64,000 nucleotides of DNA from Draconibacterium sediminis (lineage in GTDB: Bacteria > Bacteroidota > Bacteroidia > Bacteroidales > Prolixibacteraceae), in assembly GCF_000949475.1 (NCBI RefSeq), contig NZ_JRHC01000001.1, forward strand, positions 992,001 through 1,056,000, read 5' to 3'. This document shows positions 7,141 to 16,429 of this stretch, one piece after another. How positions within the stretch are numbered: the first letter of the stretch is position 1; each line of letters starts with the position of its first letter. The notes beneath the pieces are model-generated. The model saw nothing but the letters and a program-made list of their open reading frames with translations, was not told the DNA's origin and searched no databases. The position numbers and the translations under genes are program-made.

Positions 7141-9762
7141 ATGAAGACTTCTAAAGAGATACGTAAGGCTTTTCTCGACTTTTTTACCGAGAAAGAACAT
7201 CAGATTGTAAACTCTGCACCAATGGTGGTAAAAGGCGATCCAACGCTGATGTTTACCAATGCGGGGATGAACCAGTTTAAAGACCAGTTTTTGGGTAACG
7301 AACCGGTAAAATATCCGCGGGTGGCCGATACGCAAAAGTGTCTGCGTGTTTCAGGGAAACACAACGATTTGGAAGAAGTTGGTTTGGATACCTACCATCA
7401 CACCATGTTCGAAATGTTAGGAAACTGGTCGTTTGGCGATTACTTTAAAAAAGAGGCGATCGACTGGGCATGGGAGTTTTTGGTAACTCGTATGGGAATT
7501 GATGCCGACCGTTTGTATGCTACCGTTTTTGAAGGAAGTGCCGATGATAACCAGGAACGCGACAATGAAGCTGCCGGTTACTGGGAGCAATACCTGCCAA
7601 AAGACCGCATTCTGAACGGTAACAAAAAAGATAACTTCTGGGAAATGGGCGATACCGGACCTTGCGGACCATGTTCGGAGGTGCACGTTGATATTCGCTC
7701 GGAAGAAGAACGTGCAAAAGTTCCGGGGCGCAATTTGGTAAACATGGATCACCCGCAGGTGATTGAAATCTGGAACCTGGTATTTATCCAGTTTAACCGA
7801 AAAGCAAACGGTTCGTTAGAAAACCTTCCTGACAAACACGTTGATACCGGAATGGGTTTCGAGCGTTTATGTATGGTTTTACAAGGTGTTCAGTCGAATT
7901 ACGATACCGATGTTTTCCAAAGTACAATTGCCGAAATTGGCAAGTTGTGTAACAAAAAATATGGAGAAGACGAAAAGGTTGATATTGCCATGCGCGTTAT
8001 TGCCGACCACCTTCGTGCGGTTGCTTTTGCCATTGCCGACGGTCAGTTGCCATCGAATAACAAAGCCGGTTATGTAATCCGCCGTATTTTGCGACGAGCT
8101 GTGCGTTACGGTTACACTTTCCTCGATTTAAAAGATGCCTTTATCTTCCGTTTGGTTGACGTACTAAAAGATACAATGGGAGATGCTTTCCCCGAATTGG
8201 TTAGCCAGCAAACACTTATTGAAAAGGTGATTAAAGAAGAGGAAGAGTCGTTCCTGCGTACCCTTTCAACCGGTATTAGGTTACTTGACGATATGATTTC
8301 GAAAGCAAAAAATGATGGCGCAACAGAAATTGCCGGAAAAGATGCTTTTGTATTGTACGATACCTTTGGTTTCCCGCTCGACCTTACCGAGTTAATTACC
8401 CGTGAAAACGATTTGGGTGTTGACGAAAAAGGTTTTGCCGTGGAAATGCAGGCACAAAAAGATCGCTCGCGAAATGCAGCTGCCCAGGAAACCGACGATT
8501 GGGTGGAACTGCGCAAAATTGAAAAGACAGAATTTTTAGGCTACGACAAACTGGAAGCCGAAATTAAAATAGCACGTTACCGCAAAGTAACACAGAAGAA
8601 AAAAGCGTTTTACCAACTGGTATTCGATCAATCGCCGTTTTATGGCGAATCGGGTGGTCAGGTTGGAGACGCAGGTTATATTGAATTCGACGGTGTAAAA
8701 ACATCGATTTTCGATACGCAAAAGGAAAATAACCTCACCGTTCATTTGGTAAACGAGCTTCCTGAAAATCCGGAAGAAACTTTTTATGCAGTGGTAAATG
8801 CCAAACGCAGAACAAACATTGCCAATAACCACACAGCAACGCACTTGTTACATGCCGCACTGCGTGAAGTTTTGGGATCGCACGTGGAGCAAAAAGGATC
8901 GCTGGTAAATGCCGATCATTTGCGTTTCGACTTTTCACATTTCCAGAAAATGAGCGATGAAGAAATTGCGGCGGTTGAAAAACTGGTGAACGAAAAAATT
9001 CGCGCCAATTCAGTAAAAGAAGAAAACCGCGAAATGCCGATTGAAGAAGCTAAAGCATCGGGAGCAATGATGTTGTTTGGCGAAAAATACGGCGAGGCGG
9101 TTCGGGTAATTAAATTTGGCGAATCGGTTGAATTGTGTGGAGGAACGCACGTTGCCGCAACCGGACAGATCGGTATGCTGAAAATTGTATCGGAAAGTGC
9201 TATTGCTGCCGGTGTTCGCCGAATTGAAGCAATCACTGCCGACCGTGCTGAGAAATACATTAACGATCAGTTGGCGTTGATTAACAACATTAAAGAAACG
9301 CTGAAAGGTTCGAAAGATCTCTTGGGAAGTGTAACTACACTGTTGCAGCAAAATAGCGAGTTGAGCAAACAAATTGAAGCTTTCCAGCAGGAGAGTTTGA
9401 AAATGACCAAAGCCAACCTGAAGAGCAAAGTGTTAAACGAAAACGGCGTAAATATTATCGCCGATAAAATTCTTATCGATAATGCCGGATTGGTAAAAGA
9501 TTTGGCTTTCCAGCTAAAAGGCGAGGTTGATGACCTGTTTTTGGTGATTGGTGCCGACATAAACGGCAAACCAAATTTAACGGTAATGATTTCGGACAAT
9601 ATTGTTGCTGATAAAGGTTTAAACGCCGGACAGATTGTTCGCGAAGCCGGAAAAGAAATTAACGGTGGCGGCGGTGGCCAGCCATTTTATGCAACCGCCG
9701 GCGGAAAAGATGTTGACGGTTTGCAAGCAGCTATCGAAAAAGCCCTTTCGTTTTTGCAGTAA
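7141..9762 (+). CDS. alaS: Alanyl-tRNA synthetase
   Basis: Charges tRNA-Ala with alanine in the cytosol. 873 residues, the normal full length. The class II catalytic domain is at the N-terminus ([48 protein letters not shown]). The editing domain carries the zinc motifs HTATH ([15 protein letters not shown]) and CGGTH ([12 protein letters not shown]). A DHHA1-type C-terminal domain ends in the Gly-rich [14 protein letters not shown]. The ATG at 7141 gives the usual [11 protein letters not shown] start. A near-perfect terminator follows at 9833. Confidence 0.99.
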   Translation: MKTSKEIRKAFLDFFTEKEHQIVNSAPMVVKGDPTLMFTNAGMNQFKDQFLGNEPVKYPRVADTQKCLRVSGKHNDLEEVGLDTYHHTMFEMLGNWSFGDYFKKEAIDWAWEFLVTRMGIDADRLYATVFEGSADDNQERDNEAAGYWEQYLPKDRILNGNKKDNFWEMGDTGPCGPCSEVHVDIRSEEERAKVPGRNLVNMDHPQVIEIWNLVFIQFNRKANGSLENLPDKHVDTGMGFERLCMVLQGVQSNYDTDVFQSTIAEIGKLCNKKYGEDEKVDIAMRVIADHLRAVAFAIADGQLPSNNKAGYVIRRILRRAVRYGYTFLDLKDAFIFRLVDVLKDTMGDAFPELVSQQTLIEKVIKEEEESFLRTLSTGIRLLDDMISKAKNDGATEIAGKDAFVLYDTFGFPLDLTELITRENDLGVDEKGFAVEMQAQKDRSRNAAAQETDDWVELRKIEKTEFLGYDKLEAEIKIARYRKVTQKKKAFYQLVFDQSPFYGESGGQVGDAGYIEFDGVKTSIFDTQKENNLTVHLVNELPENPEETFYAVVNAKRRTNIANNHTATHLLHAALREVLGSHVEQKGSLVNADHLRFDFSHFQKMSDEEIAAVEKLVNEKIRANSVKEENREMPIEEAKASGAMMLFGEKYGEAVRVIKFGESVELCGGTHVAATGQIGMLKIVSESAIAAGVRRIEAITADRAEKYINDQLALINNIKETLKGSKDLLGSVTTLLQQNSELSKQIEAFQQESLKMTKANLKSKVLNENGVNIIADKILIDNAGLVKDLAFQLKGEVDDLFLVIGADINGKPNLTVMISDNIVADKGLNAGQIVREAGKEINGGGGGQPFYATAGGKDVDGLQAAIEKALSFLQ

Positions 9763-9832
9763 GATGAAAATGGAACGCTGATGACACTGGTTTAGCTGAT
9801 TCTAGCAGATTTGCGGGTTAACCGCTGCTTAC

Positions 9833-9872
9833 AAAGACCTTCAAGGTTTCCAAAACCTTGAAGGTCTTTTTG
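9833..9872 (+). terminator. Strong terminator after alaS
   Basis: Perfect 17-bp stem (9833-9849 with 9853-9869) around a three-base loop, with A-rich left and T-rich right ends. It is 70 bp downstream of the alaS stop and could act on both strands. Confidence 0.85.
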
Positions 9873-9906
9873 TTTCCTGTTGGCGTCCGCAGGTTAAAAA
9901 AGGGTT

Positions 9907-10074
9907 TCCTCCGACCCAAAATGGCCGTCCTACATGGGGGAAATGGTCTCCTACGATGAAAAGTTGACTTCCTACACCGAATAGAACCGTTCCTACATCA
10001 TTAAAAAGTTGTCCTACACCGGGAATTCCATCTCCTACATTGCATTTGTCTTGTCCTACATGTGTAAGACGAAC
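9907..10074. repeat. 21-bp-period array of TCCTAC motifs (8 units)
   Basis: TCCTAC starts at 9928, 9949, 9970, 9991, 10012, 10033 and 10054, an exact 21-bp step each time, with a degenerate unit (TCCTCC) at 9907. The 15 bases between motifs differ from unit to unit apart from a tendency to A runs near unit positions 11-14. On the plus strand the in-phase frame has a TAG in the fourth unit. On the minus strand it is open and would read Val-Gly-x5 heptads, but it has no ATG, GTG or TTG start. A period of 21 bp equals two helical turns, so repeated motifs face one side of the DNA. Function unknown. Confidence 0.85.
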
Positions 10075-10153
10075 ATTCTGTAGCGCAGGGACGATGATAT
10101 TCGCTCGTTTTCTGACATTTTGTAATTTGTGATCCGGTTTTTAGGTAATAAGA

Positions 10154-10240
10154 GAACGAGGCAAAATCTTGCTGCTTCGTTCGGTTCCCATAAGCTGCTA
10201 AAAAAATACCAAAGGGGTTTTTGTTTCGCCTCTTTTTTTT
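10154..10240 (+). promoter_or_regulatory. Attenuator-like competing hairpins upstream of ccsBA
   Basis: gaacga (10154-10159) can pair with tcgttc (10177-10182), extended by gcaa/ttgc. The overlapping gaggc (10158-10162) can instead pair with gcctc (10228-10232), which runs directly into eight Ts. The two folds exclude each other, the usual logic of an attenuator. No leader peptide or known riboswitch core is recognised. Weak, structural evidence only. Confidence 0.25.
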
Positions 10241-10343
10241 GAATTGTTCTAAATAAGGATTATTTTCAGCAACTATTTTGTAAGGAAATGGTTATACCAA
10301 TTGATATTATAAAAAGACTTGAAACTAAATTGAAAAAATAGAG

Positions 10344-13300
10344 ATGAAGAAATTCTTTGCGTTTATAACATCCATGCCGTTCGCGGCATTTATTTTTCTT
10401 GCGCTTGCTTTTTCAATGGCTGTGGCCACATTTATCGAAAGCAGCTATGGCACACCAACTGCCCGTGCGTTGGTGTACAACACGCATTGGTTCGAAGTAC
10501 TTTGGGGGCTGTTTGCGCTCAACCTTATCAATAACATTTTTCGTTACCGCTTATTCGCCAACCGGCGTTATACGCTCGGCATTTTTCACGTGTCGTTTTT
10601 GGTGATGATATTGGGCGGCGCCGTTACGCGTTTCATTAGTTTCGAGGGAGTAATGCACATTCGCGAAGGTGAAAGTGCCGACTATATTCTTTCGACCAAG
10701 GATTATTTTTATGCCGGATATGAAGGACAGGAAGAGGTTACACAGGTGAGGTTTTCGGAAATTACACCTAAGCAGTATTCTGCAAAATTTGATGTTGACG
10801 GAAAATCGGTAAAAGTGAAAGCGGTTGGTTTTATCGAAAATGCGGAACAAAAAGCCATTGCTTCCGATTCGGGTGAACCGGTTATCGATTTTGTTTTTTC
10901 GGCGCCCGAAACACAGGGTATGCAGTCGTTTTCTTTTAAAGAAGGCGATGTGCTGGATTACCCCGGTTTTTCAGCCGGTTTTGAGGTTGATGAGGAAAAA
11001 GTGATCAACTTTTTTATGCAGGATGGGGCCTTGTTTATGACCTCTTATGCGAAACTTGAAGAAACGACCATGGCAACACAGGAAACAGTTGATTTATCGC
11101 CGGGTGATACAATTCCGGTAAAACCGATGTTTTTGTATGGTTATAACAATTTCCGCTTTCTGATCCGTAAATTCCTGCCAAGCGCAACATTTACCGCAGT
11201 AAAAAGCCAGATGGAAACCAGAGAAGATGCCGTGATGATTCAGGTTTCGGATGGCATACGCCAGCAAAATGTACCGGTGTTTGGCCATTCAGGGCAACGC
11301 CCCGATATCGTGCGCGTTCCGCTGGGTAACGGCACACTAAAACTGGCTTACGGTGCATTGCCGCTGCAGGTTCCGTTTAGCATTCATTTAAAAGATTTTC
11401 AATTAGAACATTATCCCGGATCGAACTCTCCTTCGTCGTTTGCTTCGGAAGTTGTTTTGGTCGATCCAGAAAAAGGCATTAACGAAGATATTCGCATCTT
11501 TATGAATAATACACTGAGTCATCGGGGCTACAAGTTCTTTCAATCGTCGTACGATGTGGATGAACAAGGAACGATACTTTCCGTTAATTACGACTTTTGG
11601 GGAACCTGGATTTCGTACCTCGGTTATTTACTGCTCATTGTTGGAGTGATTATGTCGCTGATAAATCCCAATTCGTATTTCCAGTACCTGGCTAAAAAGT
11701 TAAAAGCCAGTTCGGTTAAAGTAATCGCACTTATTTCGGTGTTGGGAAGTGTGGCTTTTTCAGCGTCGGCACAGAGTGGTGTTGGAGCCGGAATCCCACC
11801 AATTGACAAGGAGGTTGTAAAAGAATTCAGCGAATTGTGGGTACAGGGTGTTGATGGACGGATTGAGCCGGTGTCAACGCTGTCGGGTGAAATTGTACGT
11901 AAGATTAGCCGTAAATCCGGTTTGTATGGTTTGTCGGCCGATGGCGTGGTGCTGAGTATGATGGCATATCCCGAAATCTGGCAATCGATGCCCATTATCA
12001 AGGTCGCTGATAAATCGTTGGAAGGGGCACTTGGCGCACAGAATAAATACATTACGGTTGAGTCGCTTTTTGATGCAAATGGAAATTATAAAATTGCGGA
12101 TGCTGTGCGCGCGGCATATGCCAAAGCTCCCGGAATGCGCAATCGAATGGATAAAGAATACATCAATGTTGATGAGCGTGTAAATATCTGTTTTATGGTA
12201 TTTCAGGGCTCTATTTTCCATCTGTTCCCGCGCGAAAGAGTGGAAGATACCTGGTATGCGCCCGGAAGTACTGCTGCCGAATATAGCGATGGTGATTCCA
12301 TTTTTATACAAAGTGGGTTCCAGTTACTGTTGCAGTCGATTACTGAAAACCAAAGTACCAATGCCGTGCAGGTTTTGCAGGCGGTAGATAATTTCCAGGT
12401 GAAATACGGAGCCAACCTTTTGCCCGGCGATAAAAAGAAAAACGTTGAAATTCTATTTAATAAAGTAAATCCATTTAAACGCATCTTTCCGTATTATCTG
12501 TTGTTCGGGTTCCTATTGCTGACCGTACTTTTTATAAATATTTTCAGGCAAAAACAGTTGCCGTCGTTTCTGCGGATATCATTTTTCGGGTTCATTTTAA
12601 TACTGTTCCTCGTACACACGGTTGGTTTAATTGTACGCTGGTACATATCGGGTCACGCACCGTGGAGTAACGGATACGAATCGGTGGTGTACGTTGCCTG
12701 GGCAACCATGCTGGCCGGAATTATATTTGGCCGAAAATATCCGATGGTAATAGGTACTGCTGCATTCTTAACCGGTATTGCGCTTTTTGTGGCTCACCTT
12801 AGTTGGATGAATCCGGAGGTGACAAACTTGGTTCCGGTACTTAAATCGTATTGGTTGGCTATTCACGTGGCCATCATTACTGCAAGCTACGGATTTTTTG
12901 GATTGAGTATGTTCCTTGGAGTTTTGGTCATGATTCTGATTGTTTTGCGAAGAGGAGCGAATGAGGCCAAAGTAAACGGTTTTATCGAGCAGCTAACAAC
13001 CATCAACGAAATGTCGGCAACAGTTGGTTTGTATTTTCTTACCATCGGAACATTCCTTGGCGGAGTTTGGGCCAACGAAAGCTGGGGCCGCTATTGGGGC
13101 TGGGATCCAAAAGAGACCTGGGCACTGATTACTGTGGTCATCTATTCGTTTATTGTACACATGCGATTGATTCCTTCGTTAAAAGGTGTTTTCAATTATA
13201 ATTTTGCATCGATACTTGGTTTTGCTTCGGTACTGATGACCTACTTTGGTGTGAACTATTACCTGTCAGGCTTACATTCGTACGGAAAAGGAGTTGCCGA

Positions 13301-13409
13301 TGGTGTTGATCCTGCCGTTCCTGCATCGATTTTAGTGTTGGCCGGATTAATAATCTGGGCCTATGTAAAAGACAATAAATATCAGGCTCAACAAGCTGAA
13401 ACCGAGTAA
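10344..13409 (+). CDS. ccsBA: Fused ResB-CcsA cytochrome c maturation protein (CcsBA)
   Basis: System II cytochrome c synthase, 1021 residues: exports haem and attaches it to apocytochrome c at the periplasmic face. The N-terminal ResB/Ccs1 part begins with TM helices (about 10-30, 45-65, 75-95) and a large periplasmic region. Around 470-720 lies the Bacteroidetes-type periplasmic insert (VKEFSELWVQGVDGRIEPV). The CcsA part follows (about 720-1010) with several TM helices, histidines near VHTVGLIVRW and SGHAPWSNGYES, and the haem-handling WWD-type motif WGRYWGWDPKETWAL. Monocistronic. Its presence implies c-type cytochromes and respiration. Confidence 0.95.
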   Translation: MKKFFAFITSMPFAAFIFLALAFSMAVATFIESSYGTPTARALVYNTHWFEVLWGLFALNLINNIFRYRLFANRRYTLGIFHVSFLVMILGGAVTRFISFEGVMHIREGESADYILSTKDYFYAGYEGQEEVTQVRFSEITPKQYSAKFDVDGKSVKVKAVGFIENAEQKAIASDSGEPVIDFVFSAPETQGMQSFSFKEGDVLDYPGFSAGFEVDEEKVINFFMQDGALFMTSYAKLEETTMATQETVDLSPGDTIPVKPMFLYGYNNFRFLIRKFLPSATFTAVKSQMETREDAVMIQVSDGIRQQNVPVFGHSGQRPDIVRVPLGNGTLKLAYGALPLQVPFSIHLKDFQLEHYPGSNSPSSFASEVVLVDPEKGINEDIRIFMNNTLSHRGYKFFQSSYDVDEQGTILSVNYDFWGTWISYLGYLLLIVGVIMSLINPNSYFQYLAKKLKASSVKVIALISVLGSVAFSASAQSGVGAGIPPIDKEVVKEFSELWVQGVDGRIEPVSTLSGEIVRKISRKSGLYGLSADGVVLSMMAYPEIWQSMPIIKVADKSLEGALGAQNKYITVESLFDANGNYKIADAVRAAYAKAPGMRNRMDKEYINVDERVNICFMVFQGSIFHLFPRERVEDTWYAPGSTAAEYSDGDSIFIQSGFQLLLQSITENQSTNAVQVLQAVDNFQVKYGANLLPGDKKKNVEILFNKVNPFKRIFPYYLLFGFLLLTVLFINIFRQKQLPSFLRISFFGFILILFLVHTVGLIVRWYISGHAPWSNGYESVVYVAWATMLAGIIFGRKYPMVIGTAAFLTGIALFVAHLSWMNPEVTNLVPVLKSYWLAIHVAIITASYGFFGLSMFLGVLVMILIVLRRGANEAKVNGFIEQLTTINEMSATVGLYFLTIGTFLGGVWANESWGRYWGWDPKETWALITVVIYSFIVHMRLIPSLKGVFNYNFASILGFASVLMTYFGVNYYLSGLHSYGKGVADGVDPAVPASILVLAGLIIWAYVKDNKYQAQQAETE

Positions 13410-13609
13410 GAGAAATAGTGCCCGGTTAAATAAAACTTTGGAACAATAGGCTCTGAAAGTCGATAGTTGGCGTTTTAATTTATTGTTTTACAGCTATTTG
13501 AAATTATTTAGAATACATATAAATAGTAAGGGGCTGAAAAATAGCATAATCGCTTTGTAAATCAACCAACAACAAAAGCCTTATATTTCGAAGTTTTTAA
13601 AATTGAAAT

Positions 13610-15400
13610 ATGGGACAGACAGTTACACGTACTTTTGATGTTCTCGAACGCGCATTAAAAGAATTCCCCCGTGAAGATTCCATTGCCGGTAAAAAAGATG
13701 GTAAATGGTATACTTATTCGACCAAAGAATATTACGAAAAATCGCACCAGTTTGCTCTTGGCCTCATGGCCCTGGGTTTAAAACGCGGCGATAAAGTGGC
13801 TACGGTTACCACCAACCGCCCCGAGTGGAATATTGCCGATATGGGCCTGGCAATGGGTGGTTTTGTACATGTACCTATTTACCCAACTTTGGGCGACGAC
13901 GAGTACAAGTATATCTTGAAACATGCCGAGGTAAAAATTATTCTGGCGGGCGACAAAAAGCTTTTCCAGAGTATGTGCCCACTGGCCAATATGATTGATG
14001 GCGTTGATGCTGTTTACACCTTCGAAGAAGTGGAAGGAGCAAAACATTATGAGCAGATACTTGAACTTGGCGAGTCAAAAAGAGAAGAGTTTTCTTCCGA
14101 ACTTGAAAGCATTAAAAACGATGTTAAGCCTGAAGATCTGGCAACGATTATTTATACATCGGGAACAACAGGGGTGCCCAAAGGCGTTATGCTGAGCCAC
14201 AACAACCTTGTATCGAATTTTACCGAGCATGCAAAACTGCACGACCTGGGAATTGAGCACAGAGCTTTGAGTTTTCTGCCACTTTGCCATGTTTACGAAC
14301 GCAGTGTGAACTACCATTTTCAGTATCGGGGCATGGGGGTTTATTATGTGGGCAACCTGGCGCAGATTGTTTCGTCGATTAAAGAGGTGAAACCGCACAT
14401 GTTTAACTCGGTTCCACGCTTGCTCGAAAAAGTTTACGATGGATTTGTGGCCAAAGGAAAAGAGCTGACCGGTATTAAAAAGAAACTGTATTTCTGGGCG
14501 CTGAATCTTACCCGTCATTTTGAATACAACAAAAAGTATGGCCCGCTGATGAGACTGAAAATTTCGGTGGCCGATAAGTTAATATATTCGAAGTGGCGCG
14601 AAGCACTGGGCGGTAACATCACCTATGTTGTATCGGGTGGGGCAGCACTACAGCCGCGCATTGCCCGTGTGTTTGGGATGGCAAAACTAACTACACTCGA
14701 AGGCTACGGGTTAACCGAGACTTCGCCGGTGATTGCTGTAAACAATCCAACGACCATGGAAATGATGGTTGGAACAGTGGGGCCGATTTTGCAGGGATAT
14801 GATGTGAAATTTGCTCCTGACGGTGAAATTTTGTGTAAAGGCCCGGGAATCATGATGGGGTACTATAAAGCACCTGAGTTAACCGACGAAGTGATTGATG
14901 AAAACGGGTGGTTTCATACCGGAGATATTGGAATGCTGGTTGATGATAAATTCCTGAAAATTACCGATCGTAAAAAAGAAATTTTCAAACTTTCGGGCGG
15001 AAAATATATTGCTCCTCAGATGATTGAGAACAAGTTGAAAACATCTGAACTGATTGAGCAGGTAATGGTTATTGGTGCCAACGAAAAATTTGCAAGCGCG
15101 ATTATTTCGCCATGTTTCCCAATTCTGCACGACTGGGCGGGCGAGCACAAACTGCATTACGAGAACAATGAGGAGTTGATTCAGCTTCCGGAAGTCATTC
15201 AAAAATTACAAAAAGAAGTTGCAAAAATTAACAAGACGCTGGGATCGCACGAACAAATCAGCCGGATCCGACTGGTGCACGAAGAGTGGACTCCAACTTC
15301 GGGCGAACTGTCGCCAACACTGAAACTGAGACGAAATGCCGTAGCAGTAAAATACCAGCACTTAATTGATGATATATATGCCGTAGGGGCAAAGAGGTAG
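13610..15400 (+). CDS. Long-chain acyl-CoA synthetase (AMP-forming)
   Basis: 596 residues. Activates long-chain fatty acids to acyl-CoA through an acyl-adenylate, at the cytosolic membrane face. ANL-superfamily motifs: P-loop IIYTSGTTGVPKGVMLSH (about 182-199), GYGLTETSP (about 366), the hinge FHTGDIG followed by KITDRKKEIFKLSGGKYIAP, which carries the usual core motifs. It is the FadD15/ACSL-like form of Bacteroidetes. It stands alone, with a 200-bp upstream gap without an obvious consensus promoter and a terminator at 15443. Fatty acid specificity cannot be read from the sequence. Confidence 0.94.
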   Translation: MGQTVTRTFDVLERALKEFPREDSIAGKKDGKWYTYSTKEYYEKSHQFALGLMALGLKRGDKVATVTTNRPEWNIADMGLAMGGFVHVPIYPTLGDDEYKYILKHAEVKIILAGDKKLFQSMCPLANMIDGVDAVYTFEEVEGAKHYEQILELGESKREEFSSELESIKNDVKPEDLATIIYTSGTTGVPKGVMLSHNNLVSNFTEHAKLHDLGIEHRALSFLPLCHVYERSVNYHFQYRGMGVYYVGNLAQIVSSIKEVKPHMFNSVPRLLEKVYDGFVAKGKELTGIKKKLYFWALNLTRHFEYNKKYGPLMRLKISVADKLIYSKWREALGGNITYVVSGGAALQPRIARVFGMAKLTTLEGYGLTETSPVIAVNNPTTMEMMVGTVGPILQGYDVKFAPDGEILCKGPGIMMGYYKAPELTDEVIDENGWFHTGDIGMLVDDKFLKITDRKKEIFKLSGGKYIAPQMIENKLKTSELIEQVMVIGANEKFASAIISPCFPILHDWAGEHKLHYENNEELIQLPEVIQKLQKEVAKINKTLGSHEQISRIRLVHEEWTPTSGELSPTLKLRRNAVAVKYQHLIDDIYAVGAKR

Positions 15401-15442
15401 CGGTAAAAAAACAGGTGCGAAAGCACAAGCTGAACCAAGCTT

Positions 15443-15479
15443 AAAAGGTTGCAGGAGTTTATCTCTTGCAGCCTTTTTT
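15443..15479 (+). terminator. Terminator after the acyl-CoA synthetase gene
   Basis: Thirteen-bp stem with two G-U pairs (15445-15457 with 15463-15475) followed by a T-run. Confidence 0.85.
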
Positions 15480-15586
15480 ATTCGCTAAACATTTCCCAAA
15501 TTACAAACTTTGGAAATGGCAATTGAACAGGGAGCCTTTTATATTATTAACACACTTTATTCTCCGTATCGTTATTATTCGTCAAA

Positions 15587-15804
15587 CGTACTCAGTACGA
15601 TGCTTCACCAACGCAGTTTTCGCCAAACGTACTCAGTACGATGCTCAACCCACGCTTTTTTCTTCAAACGTACTAAGTACGATGCTTCACCCTCGTAGTT
15701 TTCTTCAAACGTACTCAGTACGATCATTCACCCACGCAGTTTTCTACAAACGTACTCAGTACGATGCGTCACGCAGGTGTTATTCTTTAATCGTACTCAG
15801 TACG
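15587..15804. repeat. 41-bp-period array of a 13-bp dyad (6 units)
   Basis: The dyad CGTACTCAGTACG starts at 15587, 15628, 15669, 15710, 15751 and 15792: six copies at an exact 41-bp step. Both six-base arms are perfect in all six; the one difference is the central base in unit 3 (C to A), which leaves the symmetry intact. Flanks are also related (leading aaa, trailing atgcttcaccc-acgcag-tttt) but drift more, especially in units 5 and 6. The array fills the gap between two convergent genes, just past the acyl-CoA synthetase terminator. A 41-bp period cannot keep a reading frame, so it is not coding. Multi-site operator, nucleoid or segregation site, or dispersed repeat are all possible. Confidence 0.9.
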
Positions 15805-15831
15805 ATGCTCCTTTTTTTTAATCGACTTTGG

Positions 15832-16272
15832 TTAAAACAAAGCTCTGTCCCACGGAATGGCTGCCAAAATCAGCACCAATGCCAGACCATAAAAGATTGC
15901 CGCTGCCCGGTGTTTTTTTAATGGTGCTACATCTTTTTTCGCTTTTGCCCTGCCAATGTGTACCAGTGCAAGTGCAATAATCATTAACAGAATGTGTTCT
16001 ACAGCGTAGAAACGCAGGTCGCTGTTTTTCATGGCAGCTCCAAAGTCGGCAAATGCCGCTTTTGTAATCGGGCTTACAAAGGCATAAAGTACAATGCCCA
16101 CCAGAAACTGAATATCCATTATCATAACCAGTATTAATCCCGACAGGTTATCGGCCCGGCCCCATGAACGTTTACTTGCTACACCGCTTATGGCAAGCAA
16201 TACTGTAAATAAAAGCGCGATTAAAACCAACCAGCGAAATCCGTTATGTGCGTGTAATAGTCCTTGATACAT
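15832..16272 (-). CDS. Four-TM membrane protein of unknown function
   Basis: 146 residues with four predicted TM helices (about 12-32, 46-68, 88-108, 122-140). It opens MYQGLLHAHNGFRW, a start I associate with a small Bacteroidetes membrane family without an assigned role. Histidines sit near helix ends (His8, His10, His92, His103), which would allow haem or metal binding as in small b-type cytochromes, but this is not shown. Convergent with the acyl-CoA synthetase gene; the 41-bp array lies in its immediate downstream region. No terminator other than the T-rich end of the array is seen. Confidence 0.75.
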   Translation of the reverse strand: MYQGLLHAHNGFRWLVLIALLFTVLLAISGVASKRSWGRADNLSGLILVMIMDIQFLVGIVLYAFVSPITKAAFADFGAAMKNSDLRFYAVEHILLMIIALALVHIGRAKAKKDVAPLKKHRAAAIFYGLALVLILAAIPWDRALF

Positions 16273-16429
16273 AATTTTATATTTTATTGAAATGTAACAC
16301 CAGATTTTGCTTTTGGTTGAAAGTTTTTGAAAAAATCCGGAACTTCTGAATATTAAATCACTCTCATTTATACTTTAATATTTTGATATCTTTAATGCAT
16401 GTTTATTATGAATAATTAATACCAAAACG

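Larger units (their letters stand above)
9763..10343. other. 581-bp repeat-bearing intergenic region
   Basis: Between alaS and ccsBA, both on the plus strand. In order it holds the alaS terminator (9833-9872), a 21-bp-period array (9907-10074), an attenuator-like pair of competing hairpins ending in eight Ts (10154-10240) and a near-consensus -7 sequence TATTTTGTA (10274-10282), 62 bp before ccsBA. I find no protein gene with a usable start codon. Confidence 0.7.

Noticed and set aside
9907-10074. CRISPR or classical tandem repeat
   Set aside because: The repeat unit is only six bases with 15-base variable spacing; far too short for CRISPR, and spacers are too different for recent tandem duplication.
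15587-15804. CRISPR array
   Set aside because: The spacers between dyads are copies of each other, the conserved core is only about 20 bp, and there is no cas gene or leader.
15466-15921. 151-codon plus-strand frame across the 41-bp array
   Set aside because: It simply translates the repeat, in shifting phases because 41 is not a multiple of three, and then overlaps the 4-TM gene antisense.
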